The notes below the pieces were generated by a model. The model was not told the origin of the DNA. It saw nothing but the letters and a program-made list of their open reading frames with translations, and made no database searches. From Pleurodeles waltl (taxonomy: Eukaryota > Chordata > Amphibia > Caudata > Salamandridae), in the NCBI RefSeq assembly GCF_031143425.1, contig NC_090448.1:537062313-537126312 (forward strand): a stretch of DNA of 64,000 nucleotides, given 5' to 3'. Made by a program: the position numbers and the translations under genes. Shown here piece after piece: positions 25,261-36,485 of the stretch. Each line of letters opens with the position of its first letter. The first letter of the stretch is position 1.

Positions 25261-27777
25261 AAGGCAGTGTCCATCCTGGCCTGCCTGATTAACTCTGAAC
25301 ATGTCCCCGACCCATTCTAGCAATACAAAATAAACAAGGTCTGATAATACATCCCCAGGAAGCAATTAAAAACACAATTGTAGCTCACCTACAGGTAATA
25401 TATGGTAGGGCCTGTTGACTGATGCTGAGACCCCCCTCCCTGAGTACCTTGCGGCCCTACCCTTACAATGGCTGTCACAACAGAATGGCAACTCCCTAAC
25501 TGTCCCCATATCATGGCAGGAAATCCTGGAAGTGATTACCGCCCTCAAAACAGCCAAAACCCCTGGTGCTGATGGGCTCCCTGAAGAATTCTATAAAGCT
25601 TTCTCGACTTCGCTAGCTGACAAACGTTTGCCTGTGTTTAACGAGGCCCTGATAGCAGGCTCCCTGCCTGACTCTTATTGTCATGTTCCCCAAATCGGAC
25701 AGGGACCCAATAGACCCATCCTGTTACAGACCTATCTCTCTGCTAAATGTGGATCAGAGGATACTGAGTCACGTATTGGTGCTGCAGCTGCTCCTGCACC
25801 TCCCACACTTAGTACACACTGATCAATCAGGATTTATCCCTCAAAGAAATATATTGTGCAATCTGCGGAGACTAACTCATGTTCTACACCTGCCTGCAAT
25901 ACAGGAGAACCCCTACGCACTGGCGCTCCTGGATCACGAACAGGCATTCGATTTGGTTCTGTGGAACTACTTATGCCAGGTGCTAGAGGTGATGAATCTG
26001 GGTCACAAATGTAACTGCTGGGTTCACCTGCTGTATCAGTCCTCCAGCGCCGGAGTGCACACAGGCCGATATGTATCAGATCCTATCGAACTACAATGTG
26101 GCACACAACAGGGCTGTCCCCATTGCTCTTTTGCCTTGGTAATGGAATCACTAGCCTACAGGTTGTGACAGGTCCTCCGTGGGTGGGGCATGGACGTAGG
26201 CAAAACTGAACATATTGGGTCAATATATACAGACAACGCATTGGTTTATCTCCATCAACCAGATATTTCTGTACCACTGCTATTTAACCTCATGTCTGAA
26301 TTCTGGGAATACTCTGGACTATGACTCAATAATACTAAGTCCCTCCTGTTCCTGGTCGGCCTCCTTGAGGGCCATGTAGCCCAGCAGCTGTCCAAGGTGG
26401 AACTACCTTGGACAGTAGACTCTGTTAAGTACCTGGGGATATATATTGCACTAACCGAACAGATGGTCTTTGATTTGAGTCTGGGTAGAGTGATTAAAAA
26501 ACCTTTGCTCCTTGTTCCAATTCTGGAATACCCTTAAATTATCCCTGATAGTGAAGATAGCCTTAACTAAAATGGTAATTAGTCCAAGATGTCTCTATGC
26601 CCAACAGGGCGCAATGTATGAGATACCCCAAAAAGTGTTTAAGGAACTTGACTCATTATTGCTTGACTTCCTCTGGTCAGTAACTAGACGCAGGGTCAGC
26701 CTTGCAGTACTTCAGAGGGAATGAAGTAAGGGCAGTATGGAGGTCCCTGACTTAGAATTACATTATTTTGCGGCCCATCTACAGCACGCAACTCATTGGT
26801 TGGAAGGAGAGCCGAACTAGGAGAACTCCCTATTTGAAGGTACCCATGATCGTTATCTACTAGGGAAGCCTTGTTCAAGGGTTGGCTTGTCCCCGAACCT
26901 TGCCTGTTCCGGATATGTCAAATGGGGAGCATATGGGAGAGGGTTGCTCGCCGGATAGTGGGACGCACCCCTTATGCTCCAGACCTTGATATTTGGATTT
27001 TGCGCGCATTTGACCAAATAGCATCATTTACAACTGGCAGGAGGGAGTCTGCTTGTCACTGTCTGATTTATACCCAGAAGGGCGCTTCATAACTATGCAA
27101 GAGGCAATTGACACATTTGGACTGGGACGTGGCCAATTTCTTCATTACTCCAAAACTGCTGCAACAGCCAGACAGTTGTGGCCCTGGTTCCCAGATGCAC
27201 CTGATCTCTCCCTTATGGTGGTGACCATGTTGAACATGGCCGGTGGGCACCGCCTCATAACACATTGATAAAGGCCCCTCCGAGCTGGCAGATTGATGCC
27301 CGCTGTCGGTGGAGGAGAGGTGGTGAGACATATGTGATGACCCCTATTACACGGACGCAATGGGGTAGGATCCATGAGGGGGTTCATAGAGTACCCACAT
27401 GTGATTGCTTCAAACAAATCCAATACAACATAGTGCACATTACCTATCTTTCACCCAAATGCCTTCACACCATTTACCCTGACAGAGGCCCCCATAGTCC
27501 CTGTTAATGGGTGACTATTGCAGACTTCATTCACCTCCTCTGGTACTGCCAGCAAGTGATCCTGTTCTGGGACAAAACGCTTGTGTGTATTCAGGACATC
27601 ACAGGGTGGATAATACCACAACAACCCATTAGGCTTACTGGGCCTACTCCCTGAGAACCCCAAAAAGACTCTTAGCAGATGATATACAATCTTGGGGCTC
27701 ATAGTGGCCAAACGTAACATCGCGATTCACTGCTTAGCCCCTGGTCCCTAACAATAAAAGATGGGAAGAAAGACTTA
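25261..27777 (+). pseudogene. L1 ORF2 reverse transcriptase remnant
   Basis: RT domain of the L1. The KTAKTPGADGLPEEFY block is at about 25543-25590. The frame at 25683-26168 holds PISLLN, a QSGFIP block, ALLDHEQAFD (motif A; the first Asp of the family FDR/FDS context is kept) and CGTQQGCP near 26097. The catalytic YADD is changed to YTDN at 26226-26237, so the second metal-binding Asp is lost. The C-terminal part runs in pieces to the AKRN-x-A-I-H segment near 27710, where the 892-bp MITE interrupts. The copy is inactive. Confidence 0.8.
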
Positions 27778-28672
27778 GCGGCATATTTATACCCTGAGCT
27801 GAATTTGCGTCTTTTTTTTTAATGCAAATTCAGCGCAAACTTAACTCCATATTTATATTTTGCCGCTAGACTCGTCTAGCGTCAAAATATGGGAGTTAAC
27901 GTCACTTTTTGGATGTGTGAAACCTCCTTGCATCTATGAGATGCAAGGTAGGAGTTCCCGTCCAAAAAATGACTCTAAGACCCTAGCGCCTTATTTATCC
28001 TCCCGTGCAAAAATGGTACACGGGGGAGGCGGGCCTAAATAATGGTACTAAGCCATTATTTAGGGCAGGCGTTAGGGGACCTGTGGCCCATTTCCATGGT
28101 CAAACATCATGGAAGGAGCCCACAGGTGCCCACCCCAAGCCCCAGAAACACACACCCACACCAGAGGGACACCAGAGGATGGGGGGACCCCATCCCAGGT
28201 AAATAAGGTAAGTGGAGGTAAGTATTTTAAACATTTTGTAAAGTGCCATTGGCAGCCCTGAAATTGGCCCCCCTATATGGCACTGGGTGCAGATGCCATG
28301 CCCATGGGACCCTTGTCCCATGTGATGGTCATTGGGGTGGTGGGCATGACCCCTGTCTTTTATAAGACAGGATTCATGTGGTATGGATGGTTTTACATCA
28401 GGAAATGGCGCTAGACAGGTTAAAGGCATTGTTTTTGCCTCTAACCAGCCTAATGTCATTTTTTGAGGCAAAACCCCCTTCCCCCTGCCACCACACCCAC
28501 CCGGCTCACATAATTTTCCCCAGACACTAGCCCACCCTTTGCGCTGGCTTGCAGGATTCCATAAATGTAGCGCCCTGCTGGCGCTCTGGAATGATGCAAG
28601 CTGGCGCTATACTTTTTGACGCAACACTGCGTTTGCCAGGTTTTGCATCAAAAAGTATAAATATGGGCCTTA
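27775..28672 (+). mobile_element. 892-bp MITE inserted in L1 ORF2, TTA duplication
   Basis: Element 27778-28669 is bounded by perfect TTA duplications at 27775-27777 and 28670-28672. The terminal repeats are GCGGCATATTTATAC at the left and GGCCCATATTTATAC as the reverse complement of the right. Subterminal sequence has many TTTGCG/GCGCAAA and short inverted repeats, such as CTAGACTCGTCTAG at 27867-27880. No coding capacity. The TTA duplication is the classic PIF/Harbinger target. A second copy in inverse orientation lies at about 31888-32630. Confidence 0.8.
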
Positions 28673-29120
28673 ATTGGAGGAGGCACAGATGAGGCGGACA
28701 AAAACAGATAATAATAAGGTGGATGCCCTGCTGGCCTGGGGGTGATGACAAAGGTCTTGGTTGAGTATACAGAGGGAGGCCAGGCAGAAGGGGATTATCA
28801 AGATAAAAATAAAACTAGACCCTAGCACTCTTAACTCTAGGTATCTCACCATATTCATTGTTTCTCTCCACCCTGGGAGGGATAAAATGTGTCCTTCGTG
28901 CAATATATCTAACCCTGTCACTGGACTAATGTGTGTAATTTGATGACTGTATTTTTGGAAGGACGCTAAAGTTCTTGGAAGACCAAAGGGAGGGGGTAGT
29001 TCCTGATGTCCCTGCTTAATTGTTGATTGACCATGGTTATTGACATTTCTCTTATTGAAATGTACAATACGGGTTCTGGGATCACACAGGAGCCCATGGG
29101 GCGATCCCTGCAAATGTCTT
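28673..29120 (+). pseudogene. L1 ORF2 C-terminal end and 3' UTR
   Basis: Sequence resumes directly after the MITE. The frame EEAQMRRT near 28678, followed by LLAWG near 28728, resembles the extreme C-terminus of L1 ORF2p. The rest is 3' UTR, continuing past the solo LTR into the A-rich tail at 31223-31316. The last five bases (29116-29120) are the LTR target duplication. Confidence 0.6.
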
Positions 29121-30140
29121 TGTTGGACCTGGCTTTCTGACAGGGACATCCCCAAACTTTTTGCCTCCTTCCTCCTATTTTTTCTGACCTGTTGTTGTTG
29201 GCTTTTGACCTCTGGGCACTTTACCACTGCTAACCAGTGCTAAAGTGCATATGCTCTCTGTGTAAATTGTACTACTGATTGGTTTATCCATGATTGACTA
29301 TTTAATTTACTTGTAAGTCCCTGGTAGAGTGCACTACATGTGCCTAGGGCAGGTAGATTAAATGCTACTAGTGGGCCTGCAGCACTGGTTGTGCCACCCA
29401 CCTCAGTAGCCCCTTAACCTTGTCTCAGGCCTGCCATTGCAAGGCCTGTGTGTGCAGTTTCACCTCCACTTCGACTTGGCATTTAAAGGTACTTGCCAAG
29501 CCTAGAACTCCCCTTTTTCTATACATAAGTCACCCCTAATGTGTGCCCTAGGTAACCCCTAGAGCAGGGTGCTGTGTGGGTAAAAGGCAGGACATGTACT
29601 TGTGTGGTTATATGTCCTGGTAGTGTAAAACTCCTAAATTCGTTTTTACACTACTGTGAGGCCTGCTCCCTTCATAGGCTAACATTGGGGCTGCTCTCAT
29701 ACATTGTTGAAGTGGCAGCTGCTGATCTGAAAGGAGCAGGAAGGTCATATTTAGTATGGCCAGAATGGTAATATAAAATCCTGCTGACTGGTGAAGTCGG
29801 ATTTAATATTACTATTCTAGAAATGCCACTTTTAGAAAGTGAGCATTTCTTTGCACTAAAACCTTGTTGTGCCCTTCAATCCACGTCTGGCTAGGTTTAG
29901 TTGACAACTCCTTGTGCATTCACTCAGACACACCCCAAACACAGGGTACTCAGCCTCACTTGCATACATCTGCATTTTGAATGGGTCTTCCTGGGCTGGG
30001 AGGGTGGAGGGCCTGCCCTCACACAAAGGACTGCCACACCCCCTACTGGGACTCTGGCAGACAGGATTGAACTGAAAGGGGGCTTGGTGCATTTCTTAGA
30101 CACTCTTTGAAGTCACCCCCACTTCAAAGGCACAACTTAG

Positions 30141-30147
30141 TATAAAA
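30141..30147 (+). promoter_or_regulatory. TATA box of LTR copy B
   Basis: TATAAAA lies in GTATAAAACAGGGCC, about 1 kb into the LTR and upstream of the CpG-dense segment. This is the expected position of an LTR core promoter at the U3/R boundary. The function is inferred. Confidence 0.6.
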
Positions 30148-30399
30148 CAGGGCCTCTGCCCTACCTCATCAGACACTTGCTGGAGAAGAAACCTGAACCA
30201 GAAACTACATCCTGCCAAGAAGAACGGCCTGGCTGCTCAAAGGACTCACCTGTCTGCTTTTCTACAAAGGACTGCTGCCTTGCTGTTGGCCTGCTGCCTT
30301 GCTGAACTCTTGTCTGGCTGTAAAAGTGCTCTCCAAGGGCTTGGATAGAGCTTGCCTCCTGTTCCCTGAAGTCTCAGGACCAAAAAGACTTCTCTCTTC

Positions 30400-30800
30400 C
30401 TCTTGGACGCTCCGTGCGCCGAACTTTTCGATGCACAGCTTGTTCTGCGGCAAGAAAAACGCCGCACACCGACGCTGATCGACGCGACGCCTTCGGGACG
30501 ACCGAAACTTTGACGCAAGGCCTCGCAAGGACAACGCCGCCCGACTTCCCGGGAGAAATCGACGCGACGCCTGCCGTGAGATCGAAACTTCGACGCGCAG
30601 CCCCGCAGAACGACGCGCAGCCGGAAAACAAGCAGGAAAATCCACGCACAGACCCGGGACATCTGGTACTCCCCGCAAACCACAGTAAGAGACTGTCCGC
30701 GCGCCGGAAAACGACGCACGACTCCCCGCGTGGAAAATAACTACGCAAGTCCGTGTGTGCTGAGGAGAAATCGACGCACACACCAGTTTTCCACGTACCT
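30400..30800 (+). other. CpG-dense segment in LTR copy B
   Basis: About 400 bases in which GACGC/CGACGC motifs recur many times, in sharp contrast to the CpG-poor flanks. Open frames on both strands here are composition artefacts. It lies in the presumed 5' transcribed leader of the LTR. Copies A and C also have GC-rich, CpG-bearing segments in the equivalent place. Confidence 0.75.
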
Positions 30801-31316
30801 CTTCTCCTTTGGCCCTCTGAGGAGATTTTCCACCAGAAACCAGGTACTTTGTGTTTGAAAGAGACTTTGTTTACTTTCTAAAGTCTTAAGACACTTTATA
30901 TCACTTTTCAGTGATATCTTTACAAATTCGTATTGCAACTTTGATCGTTTTGACCTGAAGATACCCAGATAAATATTATATATTTTTCTAAACACTGTGT
31001 GGTGTATTTTTGTGGTGTTATGCTATGGTGCTGTATGATTTATTGCACAAATGCTTTACACATTGCCTTCTAAGTTAAGCCTGACTGCTCATGCCAAGCT
31101 ACCGGAGGGTGAGCACAGGCTGATTTTGGATTGTGTGTGACTTACCCTGACTAGAGTGAGGGTTCTTGCTTGGACAGAGGGCAACCTGACTGCCAACCAA
31201 AAACCCCATTTCTAACAGTCTTTATTTGCCTGTTGCACAGTTCCAGATCTATACTGTCACATTCTATCAATGTAATGTACTTAAATGACTGTCAATAAAA
31301 AATAAAAAAATAAAAC

Positions 31317-31887
31317 AAATCTATTACTGTTTTTTTCCCACAAAAAATTACTTACCTCAAAATTAACTCCTTAAATATGTTTTTTACAAATTAAAATGAA
31401 GGAAAATCCCAGACTGTCTTTGACTTTCTTGTTCTATATCAAGCAATAAGAATTACACATTGACCCGTGTGCAAGTACTGGGCTACTCTTCCTTCAGCAT
31501 AAACTATACACCTGTTGTCAAACTAAAAGGTTACCTTCACAAGGTTTCATCTTTTATCACACTAGACATGCTAGGGTTAATACCTGTAAAAGACTCTGCT
31601 TTTGATTGAGAGGTGTGAAAACACTTCTCAAGCAATTACCACAATCCTTTTCATGGTGAACCACAAAAGTCACTAAATTAACCTGTGCTTAACCCTCTAG
31701 TTGGTTGGTACAAATCCAGTCAGGCTTAACTTAGAGGCAATGTGTAAGGTATTTATCCAGCACTCAAACATTACTAAAATGAAAACACAGCACAAGAAAA
31801 ATGCCATACCAGTTTGCAAAAGCACAGAAAAATGTAATAAACTACTTGATAGTGGCGTTTTCAGAACTGTGACTTAAAATCTGACTT
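31317..31887 (-). mobile_element. spacer with antisense LTR fragment
   Basis: Mostly unassigned. The part at about 31665-31790 (CACTAAATTAACCTGTGCT, then AGTCAGGCTTAACTTAGAGG and GGCAATGTGTAA) matches the 3' end of the large LTR family in antisense orientation, as seen at 56345-56440. No ends or duplication are recognisable. Confidence 0.55.
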
Positions 31888-32630
31888 TACCAGATTTATA
31901 CTTTTTGTTGCAAAACTGTGCAAACGCAGTTTTGTGGCAAAAAGTATAGAGCCAGCTTGTGCCATTCCACAGCGCCAAGAGGGGGTTGTGTGTCAAAAAA
32001 TTACGCTAGCCTGGTTAGAGGCAAAACAATGCCTCTAACCAGACTAGCACCATTTCCTGGCACCCAACCACCAAAAACATGACTCCTGTCTTAGGAAAGA
32101 CAGGAGTCGTGCCCACCACCCCAATGGCCAGCACAGGGGACATGTGTCCCTGGGCTTGGCCATTGCACCCTCTGCCATGCAGGGGGCCCCAAGTTAGGGC
32201 TCCTGATGGCAAAAAAAAATAATGTTTTTTTGCCCAACTGGTGGGGGTTTTCCTGGGGCTTGGGGTGGGCACCTGTAGGCCCATTCCATGGCAATTAGCC
32301 ATGGAAATACGTCCACAGGTATCCTAACGGCTGATCAGACCCAGGTGTTAAGCAAGCTTTGCACCATTATTTAACCCCTCCTCCCACCCGTGCGTCATTT
32401 TAGCCCCGGGGGTAATAAATATGGGGCTATAGGGAAAGCACACTGTTTTAGATGGGAACGCCTACCTTGCATCTCATTGACGCAAGGTAGGTTCATGCAT
32501 CCAAATAATGGTGCAAACTCCAATATAATGACGTGTCTAGCGTCAAAATATAAATATGGAGTTAAGTTTGCATTGAATTTGCGTAAAAAAATATGCAAAT
32601 TGGGCGCAAACAGAGTATAAACATGCCCCT
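31888..32630 (-). mobile_element. inverted copy of the 892-bp MITE family
   Basis: Shares interior blocks with 27778-28669 in reverse order: AGCGTCAAAATATAAATATGGAGTTAA, ACCTTGCATCTC, GTGCGTCATTT and the CCATGG-centred segment. The left end is ACCAGATTTATACTTTTTG, the right end GTATAAACATGCCCC. The ends are diverged, and the flanking 3-bp sites TTA/TTG are imperfect, so boundaries are within a few bases. No coding capacity. Confidence 0.7.
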
Positions 32631-33927
32631 TGGAGCCTGGTAACCGAGAAAATGAGATGTAACAACGCACCTGGAAAACTGGTATACCATTTACTACGGT
32701 AGTTCCTAGGTACATTACTAGCTCTAAATTTCAATTTCCGTGCCTAAGGATCAGGAATAAAGTGAATGTGTTCTGCCTTCAGAATTTCAAAACTCGAAAT
32801 GTGCACGATTTTACCAGAACGAATTTCAACAGGTTTTACCCAGCGAAAATGGTGTGAAAAAAAGGGTGTTATGATAGAACAAATTGTGATCTCAATTTGT
32901 GAGCAAAATCCGGTTTTCACCCGAATAGGGATAACCAGCTGGATGACAATGAGATGATTGCACAATCAAAATAGAAAGGCCTGGAATGGAAACCCGCTTT
33001 ATAAGTCGACCCAAAAACCTATAGACTAGGCATACATCAACGAAGAAGTGTACTTGTGCTTCACCACGGACACACCAATGAAAATCAGAAGTAGCACATG
33101 GTCAACGACTTAGAATATTGTCAAAGAATATGTAATGTTCACTAACAACGTCTCTGTTTCATCAACTCTGGACTTAAAACTAAAATATTGTGGTATTTTC
33201 AAGCATCTGTGAATTACTAAAAAACGAGCTTCCTAACATAGAATTTAAAAAAAGCAACACAATTCAGCCACAAATAAGCGATTAGCATACTAATGGCTCT
33301 CCTTGCTTTGCTGAGCATACCTAAACAGTATATTAATCCATCAATTTAACTTCAAGTGGCGGGACTGCCTACTCATGCGAAATTGAAAGCACTTCATTTT
33401 TGGGCTTCACTTAGGCCTGATAATGAAAACCAATGCCGTGATTTAATGTCCACACAGTTTGGCGAAGCCAGCAGTTTGCTGGCACTTTTGTCTAGTGAAG
33501 GAATGCCTCCGATACTGAGTTATTATTTCACACGGATTTTTAGCACAAACGTATTTCAGTGACAATATAAAATGGACCCGAAAATTAACTAATACTACCA
33601 CCGAAGATAAATTTGTGCAGTGCCCTTCTTGTGAAAAGGCAAGTCTTTGACTGAAGTATAATTTGTTTTAAAAATTAATACTTTAGGTGTGGTTAGCGGG
33701 GAGTAGTAAGACATCCTAATTGCAATGGTATAATTTCTATAACCCAAATATTTTTAAAAAAAATGGAAATTCTCCAGTCAACACAGCCTTAACTCCCACC
33801 CCAGCTATCAGGTTTGAATAAAAAAAGAAGAAAGTGTAACGTGTAGAAGTTAACAAGGGTATTCCCTGAAATCGTAAGGGGCCCAGGATTACAAAGTTCA
33901 GGAAAGATACAAGGGTACAACAAAATA
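32631..33927. other. unassigned region
   Basis: No gene or repeat recognised. Open frames are short and lack motifs. Confidence 0.4.
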
Positions 33928-34200
33928 CTAAGGAATATTCTTAAGAACATTTAATGTAAGAAATAAATCAGAGTATGCATATGTATATACATGACAAAAC
34001 TCTCGGTTTTGTGTGAGTGAAAAAACGTGTTCGCTGCTCAAACGTGATAAACAACGTGACAGAGAGTGTTTGTGATAAACGACCTGGATAACAAAAGTAA
34101 TAAATCTGGGGTTCGTAAAGAACAAAGTCGATGGCGTTTCGATCCCCTAAGTGTATAGGATCATCATCAGGGCTCAAGATAGAAGAAGACCGAGAGCGAA
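33928..34200 (-). mobile_element. possible Penelope-like element tail
   Basis: On the minus strand a CTGATGA core (34170-34164) is followed by a stem-loop with arms GATCC (34162-34158) and GGATC (34145-34141), then GAAA (34140-34137). This CUGAUGA-stem-GAAA arrangement is the hammerhead core known from the repeats of Penelope-like retroelements. I could not find a convincing stem III or NUH cleavage site, and no reverse transcriptase or GIY-YIG domain is next to it. The family assignment is tentative. Confidence 0.35.
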
Positions 34201-36309
34201 TAATGAATTGTATGATAGTCGCAGAAGGTCCACACTGCAGTCTAATCCAATTAATGGGGGCGCATCAAGGGCTGCGTAAATAATCTGTCGAGGGATACCC
34301 AGGATGGGCCTGGCAGTGGACTCCAGTGCAGGTAACAGAGGAGTCGAGATACACAAATAAATTATCTTGCAGCAGTCGGCAAAAGCCAAATACAATCCAG
34401 ACCTGTTGGCATTGCCAGTGCTTCTTAGCAATATTAGCCTGCGGTTTCAGCTACCCAGGACGCATTTGCATGGCTGGCAGGCTCTGGTCTCTTTCTCCCA
34501 GTCAGTGAAGTCACGCTGCCCTCTTTCTCCTTGGAGTTCTGATTGGTGGGGGTAGACTGGGCAGTGATATCCCTTTTAAAATATGTGCCACTCTCACCAC
34601 TGCCCAGCAGGTGAGGGCAAGTAACATTCCAGATTTTGACTGGTCTAAAATGGCTTGTGGGTTGAAGGGCCTGCTGGAGGAGGCGAATCAGTGGCTCTTC
34701 CCGGCCAGGGGCGCAACTATATTCAACCTACAGGGAAGGGGGAGGGGTTGGAGTTAATACTTCCAGGACAAGCATTTCCATAAGTGAGGTCAGAGACAAT
34801 ATAAGAAAAAAACCGACAAACGGTGCATTTTAAACATATTGGACAAACCTGCTATTATACCAAACATGTTTTTGTAGATTTGACACTGTTCCTAGGACAC
34901 TCACAGTGATCTTTAAAAAGCAGATTAATTACACAGACAACTAAAAAACAGCTTCTACACATTTTAATCCAAAGTACATAAGACACGTTTTCACCAAGAT
35001 ATTTCAAGACAACACCCTTTTTGTCAATTCACTGATCCAGTCTGTGGGAGAACAATTTGCTTGTAAAATATTTATAATTCCATGTCCAGAAAAAGGCTTC
35101 TGTCCAATTAACCTCTGAAGGTACAATTTAGCTTACCAAATAAGATATTGCAAAATATTCATGGGTGAGGCTGCCCTTATGTATAAGTCTAAAAATATTA
35201 GGCTTAGGGGCAGTGCCTAATTTGAGCCAGTGGTTACATGTAGAGACCACCGTGCACTATTTTTTTGGTGGTCTCCAATTATTTTTCCTCATCAGACTTT
35301 GTTATAGAACAAGAGAGAGAAAATACTAAAGCGGTAAAGGAGAAATAGATGAAAAAATTGTAAGAAATGGAGAAAGGCAAGACTAAATAAGGAACCTGCA
35401 GGAGCCTGATAAAGGGGTAAGGAGTGTCTAGTGGTGGATGAAAGTGGCACACGGTAGAATCACATCTAGGCAGTCTTAGTATTCAGCTAACCCGACACTT
35501 GAAATTGGAGAAAACAGGATCCTGAGAAATTCTTTGGGCACCGGTATTTACTATTTTACAGATTAAGGACTGCATAGTGGATTATCACATGTTTAGTTGG
35601 GACATGTTACTGGTAAATCAAAGGTTTAATTCCCCAAATATCATTCCTTCTTCCTCAATTCATTGTGTGCCAATGAGTTTGTAATATTGTCGCCTGTAAA
35701 TGCACTGCCACACACCTGTGCTATATTAAAAAAAACTCAAACCATGTTAAGTAGTTCCTGTATATGTGGCTGATTGAGCCATATCCATGCAGGAATGCAC
35801 CAGGGTGCTATTGACGTGCTGGCAAAAAAAGCTGCCATCTAGAGAGTATTACAGGCTGAGTGCCAGTCTAAATGGTAAAGGCCTGGCTAACTACAGAAAC
35901 AAAGTTATTTATTTAAGAAGATTTGGCCAGTTTCAAGACTCTGTAGAGATGAACAGAATCAAAGACAAGGCAGAGGTCAAACAATAGGCCTGTCAGTACT
36001 CCATCTGAATTAATTGTAGTTTTTAAATCACTGCATGTGAAAGTCAGAGGCTGCTGTGCTTTTGTGTCACACCCACACTAGAATCTGTTTTGGTAATCTA
36101 AGAGAAGGTTACTTACTTAGATGAATGTAGCTATTTGTCTTGACACTGATCTTTCAGTCTTTTTGCCTAGACACAGTTGGTTATTAGCTGAAAGTTAGGA
36201 GGATCCCTTGTTTGAAGGATTCTTTTTTCAGGAAGGTCTTTCAAGAGACCTTTAACAAGGAGTTGTTGTTACCTCTGGCTGGATTAGCTTCAGAGCTATA
36301 AATGAGGAT
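34201..36309. other. unassigned region
   Basis: No supported gene. Short open frames only. No repeat boundaries recognised. Confidence 0.4.
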
Positions 36310-36485
36310 ATTGGGCCTGATTACAACTTTGGAGGAGGTGTTAATCCGTCCCAAATGTGACGGATATACCACCAGCCGTATTACGAGTTCCATAGCATAT
36401 CATGGACTCGTAATACGGCTGGGGGTATATTCGTCACATTTGGGATGGATTAACACCTTCCTCCAAAGTTGTAATCAGGCCCATT
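36310..36485. mobile_element. 170-bp foldback MITE with ATT duplication
   Basis: The element 36313-36482 is almost entirely a palindrome. The left arm begins GGGCCTGATTACAACTTTGG, and the right arm is its reverse complement down to the last base, with about 75-base arms and few mismatches. ATT occurs on both sides (36310-36312, 36483-36485). The single-stranded form would make one long hairpin. The same GGGCCTGATTAC end is at 63678. Confidence 0.85.

Larger units (their letters stand above)
29116..31222 (+). mobile_element. solo LTR copy B with 5-bp TSD in L1 3' UTR
   Basis: A 2097-bp LTR (29121-31217) begins TGTTGGACCTGG and ends CCCATTTCTAACA. Perfect GTCTT duplications sit at 29116-29120 and 31218-31222. 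A TATAAAA box at 30141-30147 suggests transcription starting near 30170. A CpG-dense segment at about 30400-30800 follows it. There is no internal coding region, so this is a solo LTR. It interrupts the L1 3' UTR and is younger than it. It is the same subfamily as antisense copy C. Confidence 0.9.
22845..31316 (+). mobile_element. L1-type LINE split by three later insertions
   Basis: A 5'-truncated L1-type non-LTR retrotransposon: ORF1 remnant (about 22850-23460), inter-ORF region, ORF2 endonuclease and reverse transcriptase (about 24190-27775 and 28673-28740), and a 3' UTR ending at 31223-31316 in an A-rich tail with AATAAAAAATAAA. It was later hit by a 68-bp MITE (24045-24112), an 892-bp MITE (27778-28669) and a solo LTR (29121-31217). 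Removing these leaves about 5.4 kb, close to a usual L1 length. The element is old, with stops in all domains. The left end is approximate. Confidence 0.8.

Noticed and set aside
30246..30783. Overlapping 135-173 codon open frames rich in Arg and Ser
   Set aside because: Caused by the CpG-dense segment of LTR copy B, open in several frames; no domain.
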